DNA from: an uncultured Atopobium sp.
Lineage (GTDB): Bacteria > Actinomycetota > Coriobacteriia > Coriobacteriales > Atopobiaceae
Length of the DNA stretch: 64,000 nt
Reading direction: 5' to 3'
Assembly: GCA_937997345.1 (NCBI GenBank)
Contig: CALKTD010000012.1
Location: 1-64,000 of the forward strand
Shown here: positions 17,718-26,725 of the stretch, in pieces
Layout of the letters: each line of letters begins with the position of its first letter
How positions within the stretch are numbered: position 1 is the stretch's first letter
The notes under the pieces: generated by a model
Database searches by the model: none
Told to the model about the DNA's origin: nothing
What the model saw: only the letters and a program-made list of their open reading frames with translations
Translations under genes and position numbers: made by a program

Positions 17718-18776
17718 TTACTTTACATATCTCCTTTTACCCCAGGAACGAGGAAGGCGAAGATCTTCAAACACTCTGGTTGCATATCTATCGGTCATAC
17801 CAGACACGTAATCTGCTACTTGGATTTCTGGATGATCAAAGTCATGACATTTGTATTCTGCAGGAACCTCATCTAAATGGTTAACAAAGTAATCAAACAG
17901 CTCAATGATGAGATCATATGCCTTGGGTTCTTCGTATTTTGCGTCTCCTGATGCGTATAGATTAGCAAACAGGAATGCTCTCATGGTCATCATGGCGCCC
18001 CACATAGAGTCGGTCATTTTAATGTCGCCTACGCGAGAACTCTCGGAGACAATATCGTGAACCATGTTTTCAATACGCTCAGGTGAGCTATTTCCAAGAA
18101 CCTCTCGAGCTTCTGTTGGGAGATACTCCTCCGAAAGAAGTCCTGCTCGTTTTGCGTCATCAATATCGTGCGTTACATACGCAATGCGATCCGAAATGGC
18201 AACAATTCTTCCTTCTGCTGTTTCTGCACGTAGATTACCTGAATGGCATCTAATACCATCAATAACCTCATGAGAAAGATTAAGACCCTGACCGTCTTTC
18301 TCCAGATACTCAACAATGCGGGCACTCTGCTGATTATGGGCAAAAATATACTCATTTTCTGGAGCATCGGGGTCCATTCCCCTATACAGGCTAATGGCGT
18401 GCGAAAGCGCCTTCTCGCCAATATGACCAAACGGCGTATGACCTAAATCATGTCCAAGTGCAATTGCCTCAGTCAGATCTTCGTTTAAGCCAAGAGGACG
18501 CGCAATTGAGCGTGCAATCTGCGAAACCTCAAGCGTATGAATAAGACGAGTCCTATAGTGGTCCCCTTCTGGGGCGAGAAAAACCTGTGTCTTGTGAGCA
18601 AGTCTTCTGAAACTCTTACTATGCAAAATACGGTCTCTATCACACTGATAACAGGTACGGTACTGGTCAGGTTCCTCTGCAATCGCACGACCCTTACTTT
18701 GATCAGAAAAAGCCGCTTCAGGAGATAAGATTTGATGCTCGCGAGCTTCAAGATCTTCTCGTCTAATGGATAACAT
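17718..18776 (-). CDS. dgt: dGTP triphosphohydrolase-like HD-domain protein
   Basis: Predicted to split dNTPs into nucleoside and triphosphate, controlling dNTP pools. The HD metal site is visible: H in RTRLIHTLEVSQIAR, HD in EAIALGHDLGHTPFGH, and a later D in DRIAYVTHDIDDA. At 352 residues it is of the shorter Dgt type found in Gram-positives. ATG 18776 has AAGGAGG; a GTG/ATG further upstream is rejected. Substrate specificity cannot be told from sequence. Confidence 0.88.
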   Translation of the reverse strand: MLSIRREDLEAREHQILSPEAAFSDQSKGRAIAEEPDQYRTCYQCDRDRILHSKSFRRLAHKTQVFLAPEGDHYRTRLIHTLEVSQIARSIARPLGLNEDLTEAIALGHDLGHTPFGHIGEKALSHAISLYRGMDPDAPENEYIFAHNQQSARIVEYLEKDGQGLNLSHEVIDGIRCHSGNLRAETAEGRIVAISDRIAYVTHDIDDAKRAGLLSEEYLPTEAREVLGNSSPERIENMVHDIVSESSRVGDIKMTDSMWGAMMTMRAFLFANLYASGDAKYEEPKAYDLIIELFDYFVNHLDEVPAEYKCHDFDHPEIQVADYVSGMTDRYATRVFEDLRLPRSWGKRRYVK

Positions 18777-18806
18777 AGAACCTCCTTGTACCTGCATCTT
18801 TACCTC

Positions 18807-18834
18807 ATAATAGCAGGATATTACTGTCTAGCAA
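18807..18834 (-). promoter_or_regulatory. Promoter of dgt
   Basis: TTGCTA (18829-18834), 16 bases, TATTAT (18807-18812) on the minus strand, directly behind the ppdK terminator. Confidence 0.5.
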
Positions 18835-18860
18835 AAGAGGGCGACCGAAGCCGCCCTCTT
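18833..18860 (-). terminator. Rho-independent terminator after ppdK
   Basis: Stem GAGGGCG-CC type (one internal mismatch) capped by a TTCG tetraloop on the minus strand, followed by CTCTTTTG. Confidence 0.88.
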
Positions 18861-18890
18861 GAGTTTTGTACAGTGTGTCTAGAAGAAAAC

Positions 18891-21653
18891 CTACTTAGTA
18901 GCAATCTTCTGTGGACCACCGTTAGCCTGAATCTTAGCCTGTGCTGCAGCAAGGCGTGCAATTGGTACACGGTATGGAGAGCAAGAGACATAGTCAAGAC
19001 CAAGGTTGTAGTACATGTGGATGGACTCTGGATCGCCACCGGTCTCACCGCAGACACCAATGGTGAGGTTAGGATTACCCTTACGGCCACCCTCGACGCC
19101 CATACGGACAAGCTCTGCGACACCCTTATCAAGGGTTGCAAATGGGTTGGTCTTAACAATCTTGCGCTCAAGATAGAGAGGCATAAATGCGGACTCAACG
19201 TCGTCACGAGAGAAGCCAAGGCAAGTCTGGGTAAGGTCGTTAGTGCCGAAGGAGAAGAAATCTGCGTGCTTAGCAATCTCCTCAGACATGATAGCTGCAC
19301 GTGGAAGCTCGATCATGGTACCAACTGGGATGTTGAGCTCAACACCGTACTCGTCAGCAACCTGCTTGATGGTCTGCTCAACCTCTTCACGGACCTGGAT
19401 GAGCTCCTCTTCGAAGCCAACCAGAGGAACCATGATCTCTGGGCGAGGGTCAAGACCAACGCGCTTGAGCTCTGCAGCTGCGCTTGCGATAGCGCGAACC
19501 TGCATAACGTTGAGCTCTGGGTAGACAAGGCCAAGGCGGCAGCCACGGAGGCCGAGCATTGGGTTTGCCTCCTGGAAGGCGTCAAACTTAGCGAGAAGAG
19601 CACGCTTTGCAGCGGCGTCCTTACCCTGCTCTTCATCATGAGCAATCTCAACGTCAAGCTCACGTGGGGAATCAAGGAACTCATGCAGTGGTGGGTCAAG
19701 AAGACGGACAACAACGTCTTTGCCGTCCATTACCTTGAACATACCAAGGAAGTCACCCTTCTGAGCACGGCCAAGCTGCTCGATAGCAAGCTGCTTAACG
19801 TCCTCAGAGTCTGCAAGAATGAAGTCCTGAATGAGGTGCTTACGCTCACCAAGGAACATGTGCTCTGTACGGTCAAGACCAATTGCCTCAGCGCCGTTAT
19901 CAACGGAAGTCTGAGCATCTGCTGGGTTATCAGCGTTTGCACGTACGCCAATGACGCGACCACGGGACTCGTCAAGGCGGACCTCATCTGCCCATGCAAG
20001 GATGGTCTGGAGGTCACCAGAGAGCTCTGGCTGAACAAGCTCAACAGCGCCAAGGATGACGTCACCAGTGGTACCGTCGATGGAGATAACATCGCCCTCG
20101 TTAACAACAAGACCGGAATCAGCAACGGTGAAGCGCTTGTTAGCAGCGTCAATGCGAAGTGTATCAACACCGCAGACGCAAGGAGCGCCCATACCACGAG
20201 CAATAACAGCTGCGTGGCTGGTCTTGCCGCCGTGGGAAGTTAGGATGCCCTCTGCAGCAACCATGCCGTGGAGGTCATCTGGAGTGGTCTCCCAACGGAC
20301 AAGAATACAAGACTTGCCTGCCTCTGCAAAAGCCTCAGCGTCTGCAGAAGAGAAGACTGCAGCACCAACAGCTGCACCAGGAGAAGCGTTAAGACCCTTA
20401 GCAATGGTCTCGTACTCGGCGTTAGGATCAAACTGTGGGTGCAGAAGCTGATCGAGCTGCTCAGGAGCAACGCGAGAAACAGCCTGCTCCTTAGTAATAC
20501 GGCCCTCTTCGTACATCTGAATTGCAACCTTAAGTGCAGAGAGAGCAGTACGCTTACCAACACGAGTCTGAAGCATCCAGAGCTTACCATTCTCAATGGT
20601 GAACTCGATGTCCATCATGTCTGCGTAGTGATCCTCAAGAATCTCAAAGACGTGGAAGAGCTCCTCGCCTGCCTCCTTGAGTGCAGGAACCTTAACGAGG
20701 TCTGCAATAGGCTCAGTATTACGAATACCAGCAACAACGTCCTCGCCCTGAGCGTTAATCAGGAAGTCGCCGTAGCGCTCGTTAGTGCCATCTGCAGGGT
20801 TACGAGTAAATGCAACGCCAGTTGCAGAAGTCTCACCCTTGTTACCAAAGACCATGACCTGAACATTAACTGCAGTACCAAGCTCATCAGGAATCTTGTT
20901 CTGCTTGCGGTAAAGGATTGCGCGGTCGTTCATCCAAGAACCAAAGACTGCCTGCTCAGCAAGGCGGAGCTGGAGATAAGGATCAGATGGGAAGACAGCG
21001 TAGCCGTTCTTGGAGACCTCTGGGTGCTCCTTAACGTCAACGTTTGCAGCAAAGATGCCCTTGAACCAAGTTACAAGGTCACGAAGGTCATTTGCGTCCA
21101 GCTCTGTATCAAGCTTAACGCCCTTCTCGGCCTTCTTAGCAGCAATTGCATCCTCAAAGAGCTGTCCAGAGACGCCCATAACAACGCCAGAGAACATCTG
21201 AACAAAACGACGGTAAGAGTCCCAAGCAAAGCGCTCGTTACCAGTCTGCTTAATGAGGCCCTGAACGGACTCATCGTTAAGACCAAGGTTAAGAACAGTG
21301 TCCATCATGCCAGGCATGGAGAATGGTGCACCAGAACGGACGGAGACAAGCAGTGGATCTTCTGCATCGCCGAGCTTCTTGCCCATGCGCTCCTCAAGGG
21401 TAGCCATAGCTGCGTCAATCTCATCAGTGACGCCCTCAGGCCAGACGTTGCCGTTGTTGGAATAAGCAACGCAAGTTTGGCAAGTAATTGAGAATCCTGG
21501 AGGTACAGGCAGGCCAATCTTAGACATCTCTGCAAGGTTTGCTCCCTTGCCACCAACAATCCACTTTGCCTCTTCTACGGATGCGCCAGCGACCTCAGTA
21601 ACATCGTTACCGGCGTGGTCCTTTCCGAAGCTGTAAACGTGCTTCTCGGACAT
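18891..21653 (-). CDS. ppdK: Pyruvate, phosphate dikinase
   Basis: Interconverts PEP, AMP, PPi with pyruvate, ATP, Pi; in anaerobes it serves glycolysis or gluconeogenesis with PPi. The 920-residue product has an N-terminal ATP-grasp half (KWIVGGKGANLAEMSKIGLP), the swivelling phospho-histidine domain (GGKTSHAAVIARGMG, including the Thr-Ser-His that regulators modify) and a C-terminal PEP/pyruvate barrel (GTNDLTQTCLGFSRDD, CGETGGDPESI). ATG 21653 with GGAG four bases upstream is chosen; the frame is open for 38 more codons upstream but without a site. A truncated relative of its regulator is encoded upstream. Confidence 0.96.
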   Translation of the reverse strand: MSEKHVYSFGKDHAGNDVTEVAGASVEEAKWIVGGKGANLAEMSKIGLPVPPGFSITCQTCVAYSNNGNVWPEGVTDEIDAAMATLEERMGKKLGDAEDPLLVSVRSGAPFSMPGMMDTVLNLGLNDESVQGLIKQTGNERFAWDSYRRFVQMFSGVVMGVSGQLFEDAIAAKKAEKGVKLDTELDANDLRDLVTWFKGIFAANVDVKEHPEVSKNGYAVFPSDPYLQLRLAEQAVFGSWMNDRAILYRKQNKIPDELGTAVNVQVMVFGNKGETSATGVAFTRNPADGTNERYGDFLINAQGEDVVAGIRNTEPIADLVKVPALKEAGEELFHVFEILEDHYADMMDIEFTIENGKLWMLQTRVGKRTALSALKVAIQMYEEGRITKEQAVSRVAPEQLDQLLHPQFDPNAEYETIAKGLNASPGAAVGAAVFSSADAEAFAEAGKSCILVRWETTPDDLHGMVAAEGILTSHGGKTSHAAVIARGMGAPCVCGVDTLRIDAANKRFTVADSGLVVNEGDVISIDGTTGDVILGAVELVQPELSGDLQTILAWADEVRLDESRGRVIGVRANADNPADAQTSVDNGAEAIGLDRTEHMFLGERKHLIQDFILADSEDVKQLAIEQLGRAQKGDFLGMFKVMDGKDVVVRLLDPPLHEFLDSPRELDVEIAHDEEQGKDAAAKRALLAKFDAFQEANPMLGLRGCRLGLVYPELNVMQVRAIASAAAELKRVGLDPRPEIMVPLVGFEEELIQVREEVEQTIKQVADEYGVELNIPVGTMIELPRAAIMSEEIAKHADFFSFGTNDLTQTCLGFSRDDVESAFMPLYLERKIVKTNPFATLDKGVAELVRMGVEGGRKGNPNLTIGVCGETGGDPESIHMYYNLGLDYVSCSPYRVPIARLAAAQAKIQANGGPQKIATK

Positions 21654-21796
21654 AACACTCCAAACTCTCAAACTGTCACACGCAAAGCGTGCACCAACAC
21701 GATTGAACGTAAAGACATCAAACCAAACAAAGTAGGTTCTGTCCTCACATTCATAGTATGTTACCAACCTACGCGATTCATCTGAACAAAATAACG

Positions 21797-21822
21797 GTGA
21801 GCGGTCAATATCGACCGTTCAC
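21797..21822. repeat. 10-6-10 inverted repeat upstream of ppdK
   Basis: GTGAGCGGTC / GACCGTTCAC, one wobble pair in ten, spacer AATATC, 144 bases before the ppdK ATG. It is not followed by a T run on the ppdK strand, so an operator or leader hairpin is more likely than a terminator. On the minus strand TTGACC, a possible -35, falls at its right edge. The remaining 21654-21796 holds no feature I can name. Confidence 0.5.
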
Positions 21823-21872
21823 AGAATGATTTGTAAACTTATGGTTGCAAATTGTGAAATTCTCCATAAAGA

Positions 21873-21901
21873 AAATGAGCATCCAAAATGGATGCTCATT
21901 T
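21873..21901 (-). terminator. Rho-independent terminator after the PPDK-regulator fragment
   Basis: Stem AAATGAGCATCC / GGATGCTCATTT with loop ATTTT (minus strand), followed by TCTTT. It is symmetrical enough to act from either side, but only the minus strand has a gene ahead of it. Confidence 0.85.
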
Positions 21902-21934
21902 AACTTTTTGATATTTTGAGGCGTCAGCACTCTC

Positions 21935-22330
21935 TTAGCGAGTAACTCCCTCAAAGAATGCGCCAATTGCGTGGCTTGGCTCTTCGCCGGTAAGCGTAGA
22001 AATAACGTTTACCGCTGGTCCCAGAAGATCGATTGATGGGATGAGGCGCTGATCAAGCTCACGACGAATCTCTCTTCTGAGAGAGCCATCTGCAAAGGTG
22101 TGAAAGACTGCACGAGGGCGATTCTCATCTTCATGCTCGTTGAAGTATGCACGAACATCATCAACGCTATGAATGTTTGGAACCCTTACAATCTCTACGG
22201 ATTCATCGCCAAACTGAGCAGCAGCAGCCTTAACCACTGCAGCGCCAGTCTCTCCGCGAGAGTCTGATAAAACATAGACGATAGGCAGACCATCACCAAG
22301 AGAGTTGTTATCAATGTCAAGTGCGCTCAT
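21935..22330 (-). CDS. N-terminal half of a PPDK/PEP-synthase regulatory protein (DUF299), P-loop half missing
   Basis: A 131-residue protein whose sequence (VYVLSDSRGETGAAVVKAA, VEIVRVPNIHSVDDVRAYF, PSIDLLGPAVNVI) matches the first half of the bifunctional kinase/pyrophosphorylases that switch PPDK off and on. That family is about 270 residues and needs a P-loop (GVSR.GKTP type) in its second half. Here the protein ends at FFEGVTR and a terminator follows 34 bases later, so no kinase half exists nearby. The position just after glyQ-glyS mirrors Bacillus (glyQ-glyS-ccpN-yqfL), and ppdK is the next gene. It is either a decayed regulator or a stand-alone domain; the frame is clean and AAAGGG precedes the start. 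Confidence 0.75.
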   Translation of the reverse strand: MSALDIDNNSLGDGLPIVYVLSDSRGETGAAVVKAAAAQFGDESVEIVRVPNIHSVDDVRAYFNEHEDENRPRAVFHTFADGSLRREIRRELDQRLIPSIDLLGPAVNVISTLTGEEPSHAIGAFFEGVTR

Positions 22331-22391
22331 GCTGTAACCCTTTCAGTCAAGTATTCAGAAAGATACAAACATTTATCAATCTAAGCGTACC

Positions 22392-24479
22392 CTACTTCTT
22401 GCGAGAAAGCACACTAATATCGGCGACATTACTAAACACCTGGGCAAACTTGTTCAAAAGACGCAAACGATTTCGGCGAACGGTATCATTTTCATCCATG
22501 ACAAGTACTTTATCGAAGAAAGTATCAATTGGCTCACGCAGCTGAGACAGTGCAGAAACAGCAGCAGCATAGTCTGCACCAGCAAGAGCAGCAGCCACTT
22601 GCTTCTGGCCCTCTTCGCAGGCAGCAAGCAATGACATCTCTGGCTCAGTGAGAAGCTCTGTATCAACTTCTACACCAAGAGAGGCGTCGCTGAGGTGCGC
22701 TGCACGTGCATAAGCAGTAGCAAGATCCTCAAAGAGCTCAGGCTCATTCTGACGCGCCTCATCAAGCGCACGAGCACGCTGAAGAAACTCATCAGGATTG
22801 ATAACACCAATTGCGCTAACAGCCTCAATAGCATCTGCAGAGATCTTCTCGTCCTTAGCAATAGATGCAAGGCGGCCAATAAAGTACTGCTCAACCTGGG
22901 ACTGAACAGACTCGTCAACAGCAAGACCCTGCTGACGGTAAAGCTCCAGAGAGATTGCAATAAGCTTCTTGAGGTCAAGGTTGGAGGTAGAACGGACCAG
23001 CGCAATGACACCAATTGCCGCACGACGAACAGCGTAAGGATCGGAAGAGCCGGTTGGTGGCTCGTTGATAGCAAAGATGCCGCAGATGGTATCAAGCTTG
23101 TCAGCAATAGCCACAAAGCGACCAATCTGGCCACTTGGGAGCTCGTCGCCGGCAAAGCGAGGACGATAGTGCTCGCGAATAGCTGCAGCTACATCGCTCT
23201 TCTCGCCAGCTGCCTCTGCGTAGTAGCCACCCATGACGCCCTGCTGGCTGGTGAACTCGACAACTGCCTGGCTGACAAGGTCTGCCTTAGCAAGATGAGC
23301 GGCGCGAGCAGCAAGTTCAGCCTCTTCCTGACTGGATGTCTCGTCGAACGCAATCTCTGCAGCAAGAGTCTCCATACGCTGGGTCTTCTGTAGAACCGTG
23401 CCAAGCTTCTCCTGAAAGACAACGGTCTCAAGGCGCTGAGCAAACTCGTCAAGCGTACGCTTCAAGTCCTCCTCAAAGAAGAACTTAGCATCGTCGAGAC
23501 GAGCACGAACAACGCGCTCGTTGCCGTCAATGACGCGCTCGGCACAAGATGGTTCTGCATTAGAAACCACAATAAACTCGCGAGTCAGCTTACCCTCAGC
23601 GTCATAGATTGGAAAATAGCGCTGATTGGAAAGCATGGACTCAGTAATAATCTCTGAAGGAACGTTAAGGAATTCCTCGTCAAAGGTACCCACAAGAACC
23701 TGAGGCCACTCAGTTAGGTTAATGACCTCCTCAAAGACCTTCTCTGGCATATCAACGTGAGAGCCTGGACGAGCTGCCTCTACCTCTTTAATGCCGGCGA
23801 GAATAACGTCTTTTCTCTGCTCCTGAAGCAGAACACCAGCATCTTTAAGTACCTGCTCATAGTCTGCTGGACTTGCTACCTCATGGTATCCAGGTCCAAG
23901 AACACGATGACCCTGAGTGGTGTTTGAGCTAGTTACATCAGCGTACGTAACAGGAACAATCTCTGAACCAAAGAGAGCGCACAGCCAGCGAACAGGACGA
24001 ACGTAGCGCTCATGGAAAGAACCCCAGCGCTGACTACGAGGCCAATCAAGTGCAGAAATCCAAGAAGTTGCCAGCTCAGAGAGAATCTTTGTAGCAGGAA
24101 CTGAAGGAATATTGAGCTCTGCAAAGACGTACTCATGACCGTCAGTATCTACACGACGAGTCAGCGCATCAGCGTTTACACCGCACTTACGAGCAAATCC
24201 CTCAGCAGCCTTGGTTGGATTGCCCTCTGCATCAAAAGCAATCTCTGCCTTAGGACCACGCTTGACCTCGGAAATCTCTTCTGTAGCCTCAGCAACGTCC
24301 TTTACATAGGCAGTTAAACGACGAGGTGTCGAGAGGATCTTAACCTCTCCAAATGACAAACCAGAGTCTTTAAGTCCGGAAACGACGAGCTTATTGAACT
24401 GAGCAATAGCTTTCTGCAATGGAGCAGAAGGCATCTCTTCAGAACCAATCTCAAAAAGGAAGTCTCTAACCTCAGCCAT
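22392..24479 (-). CDS. glyS: Glycyl-tRNA synthetase beta subunit
   Basis: Beta chain of the alpha2-beta2 glycyl-tRNA synthetase; it binds tRNA through its B-domains, HD domain and C-terminal DALR-type anticodon domain. The 695-residue product starts RDFLFEIGSEEMPSAPLQKA, with GPKAEIAFDAEGNPTKAAEGF and the later YYAEAAGEKSDVAAAIREHY. GGAGGAGG precedes the ATG, which directly abuts the glyQ stop. Confidence 0.96.
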   Translation of the reverse strand: MAEVRDFLFEIGSEEMPSAPLQKAIAQFNKLVVSGLKDSGLSFGEVKILSTPRRLTAYVKDVAEATEEISEVKRGPKAEIAFDAEGNPTKAAEGFARKCGVNADALTRRVDTDGHEYVFAELNIPSVPATKILSELATSWISALDWPRSQRWGSFHERYVRPVRWLCALFGSEIVPVTYADVTSSNTTQGHRVLGPGYHEVASPADYEQVLKDAGVLLQEQRKDVILAGIKEVEAARPGSHVDMPEKVFEEVINLTEWPQVLVGTFDEEFLNVPSEIITESMLSNQRYFPIYDAEGKLTREFIVVSNAEPSCAERVIDGNERVVRARLDDAKFFFEEDLKRTLDEFAQRLETVVFQEKLGTVLQKTQRMETLAAEIAFDETSSQEEAELAARAAHLAKADLVSQAVVEFTSQQGVMGGYYAEAAGEKSDVAAAIREHYRPRFAGDELPSGQIGRFVAIADKLDTICGIFAINEPPTGSSDPYAVRRAAIGVIALVRSTSNLDLKKLIAISLELYRQQGLAVDESVQSQVEQYFIGRLASIAKDEKISADAIEAVSAIGVINPDEFLQRARALDEARQNEPELFEDLATAYARAAHLSDASLGVEVDTELLTEPEMSLLAACEEGQKQVAAALAGADYAAAVSALSQLREPIDTFFDKVLVMDENDTVRRNRLRLLNKFAQVFSNVADISVLSRKK

Positions 24480-25394
24480 TTAAGCCACCTCCTCCTGAGT
24501 AGTTGCTGCAGGTGCTTTCTTAGAAGCAACCTCCTCCAAATACGATTCGCAGCATGCCTTAGCAACGGTGCGAACGCGAAGAATATAGTTAGCTCTCTCA
24601 ACAGCAGAAAGAGCACCACGAGAGTCAAGTAGGTTGAATGCATGGCTGCACTTCATAACGCAGTCATACGCAGGTAGTGGAAGCTTGCGCTCAAGGCAGC
24701 TGTGACACTCTGCCTCATACTCGTCGAACTTCTCGCGCATAAGCTCAATGTTGGCTACCTCAAAGTTATAAGTTGAGAACTCACGCTCGTTCTCCAAAAA
24801 TACCTGGCCGTACGTCATTGGCGTGCCATCTGGCAGGTAACTCCATACCAGGTCATACACGGAATCTACACCCTGAGCATACATAGCAATACGCTCAAGA
24901 CCATAGGTAATCTCAACAGGAACTGGGTCTACCTCAATACCGCCCACCTGCTGGAAATACGTGAACTGAGTGACCTCCATGCCGTTGAGCCAGACCTCCC
25001 AGCCAAGACCCCAAGCACCAAGCGTTGGGCTCTCCCAATCGTCCTCAACAAAGCGAACGTCGTGGTCTTTTGGATCAAGGCCAATAGCGGCAAGTGAACC
25101 AAGATAGAGGTCTTGAGAGTCTGCAGGAGATGGCTTGAGCAAGACCTGGAACTGATAGTAATGCTGCAAGCGGTTGGGATTCTCACCATAGCGTCCATCA
25201 GCAGGACGACGACAAGGCTGTGGATAGCAGGTACGCCAGGCGTCGGGGCCAAGTGAGCGCAGGATAGTTGCGGTGTGGAAGGTACCGGCACCTACCTCAG
25301 AGTCATATGGCTGCATGACCGTGCAACCTTTTTCTGCCCAATAGTGTTCAAGGGTCAAAATCATATCTTGAAACGTAAGTGGTGTTGCGCCCAT
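24480..25394 (-). CDS. glyQ: Glycyl-tRNA synthetase alpha subunit
   Basis: Catalytic class II subunit that activates glycine. The 304 residues match the family: LTFQDMILTLEHYWAEKGCT, RRPADGRYGENPNRLQHYYQ, and DWESPTLGAWGLGWEVWLNG. No T-box or other tRNA-sensing leader is visible; only 33 bases separate it from lepB, so it is expressed with the rpsP-rimM-trmD-lepB transcript. Confidence 0.97.
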   Translation of the reverse strand: MGATPLTFQDMILTLEHYWAEKGCTVMQPYDSEVGAGTFHTATILRSLGPDAWRTCYPQPCRRPADGRYGENPNRLQHYYQFQVLLKPSPADSQDLYLGSLAAIGLDPKDHDVRFVEDDWESPTLGAWGLGWEVWLNGMEVTQFTYFQQVGGIEVDPVPVEITYGLERIAMYAQGVDSVYDLVWSYLPDGTPMTYGQVFLENEREFSTYNFEVANIELMREKFDEYEAECHSCLERKLPLPAYDCVMKCSHAFNLLDSRGALSAVERANYILRVRTVAKACCESYLEEVASKKAPAATTQEEVA

Positions 25395-25427
25395 GATGTT
25401 CTTTCTCTCAAATGTCCGACGTAAGTA

Positions 25428-25982
25428 CTATAGCCCGCGAGCATGGTCAAAGGGCCAGAAAATAAACATTGCCTTAGAGGTCACGGTAGAAACCGCAACA
25501 GCTCCAAAATATCTGGAATCCAGCGAGTTTGTTCTGTTATCCCCCATAACAAAAATATGACCTGCAGGAACAGTATACGGATAATTCTGAATTACGGCAC
25601 CCGTGCGATCCGCAAGAGAATAGGTTGGCTTGCCTTCAGTGTAAGGCTCGTCCATAAGCTGACCGTCAACATACACAGCACCGTCGCGCAAATCTACCGT
25701 TTGACCTGCTGTAGCAATGACGCGCTTAACTAAAAGCGTATCGGGATTCTGAGGACTGGTGAAGGTAACTACATCACCTGCTTGCGGAATACCGCCAAAT
25801 CGATAGGTAAGCTTCTCTCCTACCAAACGATCCCCCAGCTGGATGGTATTGAGCATGGACCCTGTTGGAACCTCATATACCTCAGCGACAAACGTTCTAA
25901 TAAAAAACGCCAGCGCAACAGCAACTGCAACAATTACCAGGTATTCAAAAATTTCAAGAACTTTGGAATGTCCACTACTCAT
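25428..25982 (-). CDS. lepB: Signal peptidase I
   Basis: Membrane-bound serine protease that removes signal peptides. The 184-residue product has one N-terminal helix (FEYLVIVAVAVALAFFIRTF), the catalytic Ser in EVPTGSMLNTIQ, the catalytic Lys in LLVKRVIATAGQTVDL, and GDNRTNSLDSRYFG. The ATG overlaps the trmD stop by eight bases (ATGAGTAG), implying coupling. In Actinobacteria lepB often follows rplS; here it follows trmD. Confidence 0.95.
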   Translation of the reverse strand: MSSGHSKVLEIFEYLVIVAVAVALAFFIRTFVAEVYEVPTGSMLNTIQLGDRLVGEKLTYRFGGIPQAGDVVTFTSPQNPDTLLVKRVIATAGQTVDLRDGAVYVDGQLMDEPYTEGKPTYSLADRTGAVIQNYPYTVPAGHIFVMGDNRTNSLDSRYFGAVAVSTVTSKAMFIFWPFDHARGL

Positions 25983-26724
25983 CGTCATCACCAGATTGCT
26001 GATCAAACTCTGCTAAATACGCTCTGTCCTTCTCAGTGAGCTGAGCGCTCTCTAAGAGGTCTGGACGCCACGCACGAGTGCGAGCAAGTGCAGATTGTCG
26101 TCTCCAGACTGCTACCGCTCCGTGGTCTCCTGAAAGAAGCACAGACGGAACTTCTCGCCCCTCAAAATTTGCTGGACGCGTGTACTGAGCATACTCAAGA
26201 AGGCCATCGTCGGAGAATGACTCATCCTGTGAGCTCATCTCATCGCCAAGCGCACCAGGAAGCAAGCGCACAACCGAGTCAATCACGGTAAGCGCAGGAA
26301 GCTCTCCGCCCGTCAGCACGTAATCTCCCAGAGAAATAACGTCATCTGCCAGCTCGTAGACACGCTCGTCCATGCCCTCATAGCGACCACAAACAAACAG
26401 AATGCGCTCCTTTTGAGCAAACTCTTGGGCGATAGCCTGGGAATACGGCCTACCAACTGGCGAGAAAAACACCACGTGGGGCTTGGTATCTGTCTGATCA
26501 GAAATCTCACGAACTGCCTCAAAGATGGGAGCAGGCTTCATAAGCATGCCTTGTCCACCACCAAAAGGAGCATCATCTACCGTACGATGCCTATCATGCG
26601 TCCAGTCACGCAAGTCATGTGCATAGAACTCAAAAATATTTGCCTTTTGAGCTCTGCCCATAATAGAAGCATTTAAATAGGGCGAGAAGACCTCAGGAAA
26701 TACTGAGAGCGTTTCTAGACGCAT
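25975..26724 (-). CDS. trmD: tRNA (guanine-37-N1)-methyltransferase
   Basis: Makes m1G37 next to the anticodon, preventing frameshifts; a SPOUT-class knot enzyme. The 249-residue product begins MRLETLSVFPEVF and has GGGQGMLMKPAPIF, FVCGRYEGMDERV and the knot GDYVLTGGELPALTVID. The ATG at 26724 is preferred over an overlapping GTG three codons earlier; AGGTGAG spans the end of rimM. Confidence 0.96.
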   Translation of the reverse strand: MRLETLSVFPEVFSPYLNASIMGRAQKANIFEFYAHDLRDWTHDRHRTVDDAPFGGGQGMLMKPAPIFEAVREISDQTDTKPHVVFFSPVGRPYSQAIAQEFAQKERILFVCGRYEGMDERVYELADDVISLGDYVLTGGELPALTVIDSVVRLLPGALGDEMSSQDESFSDDGLLEYAQYTRPANFEGREVPSVLLSGDHGAVAVWRRQSALARTRAWRPDLLESAQLTEKDRAYLAEFDQQSGDDDE

Positions 26725-26725
26725 G

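Noticed and set aside
18786..20243. Plus-strand open frame of 485 codons opposite ppdK
   Set aside because: It lies antisense to a clear PPDK, encodes Cys- and Ser-rich low-similarity sequence, and is explained by the biased codon use of the real gene. The same holds for 20268-21491 and for 9280-10002 opposite tsf.
25395..25427. T-box riboswitch before glyQ-glyS
   Set aside because: The gap to lepB is only 33 bases and lacks any T-box sequence or terminator.
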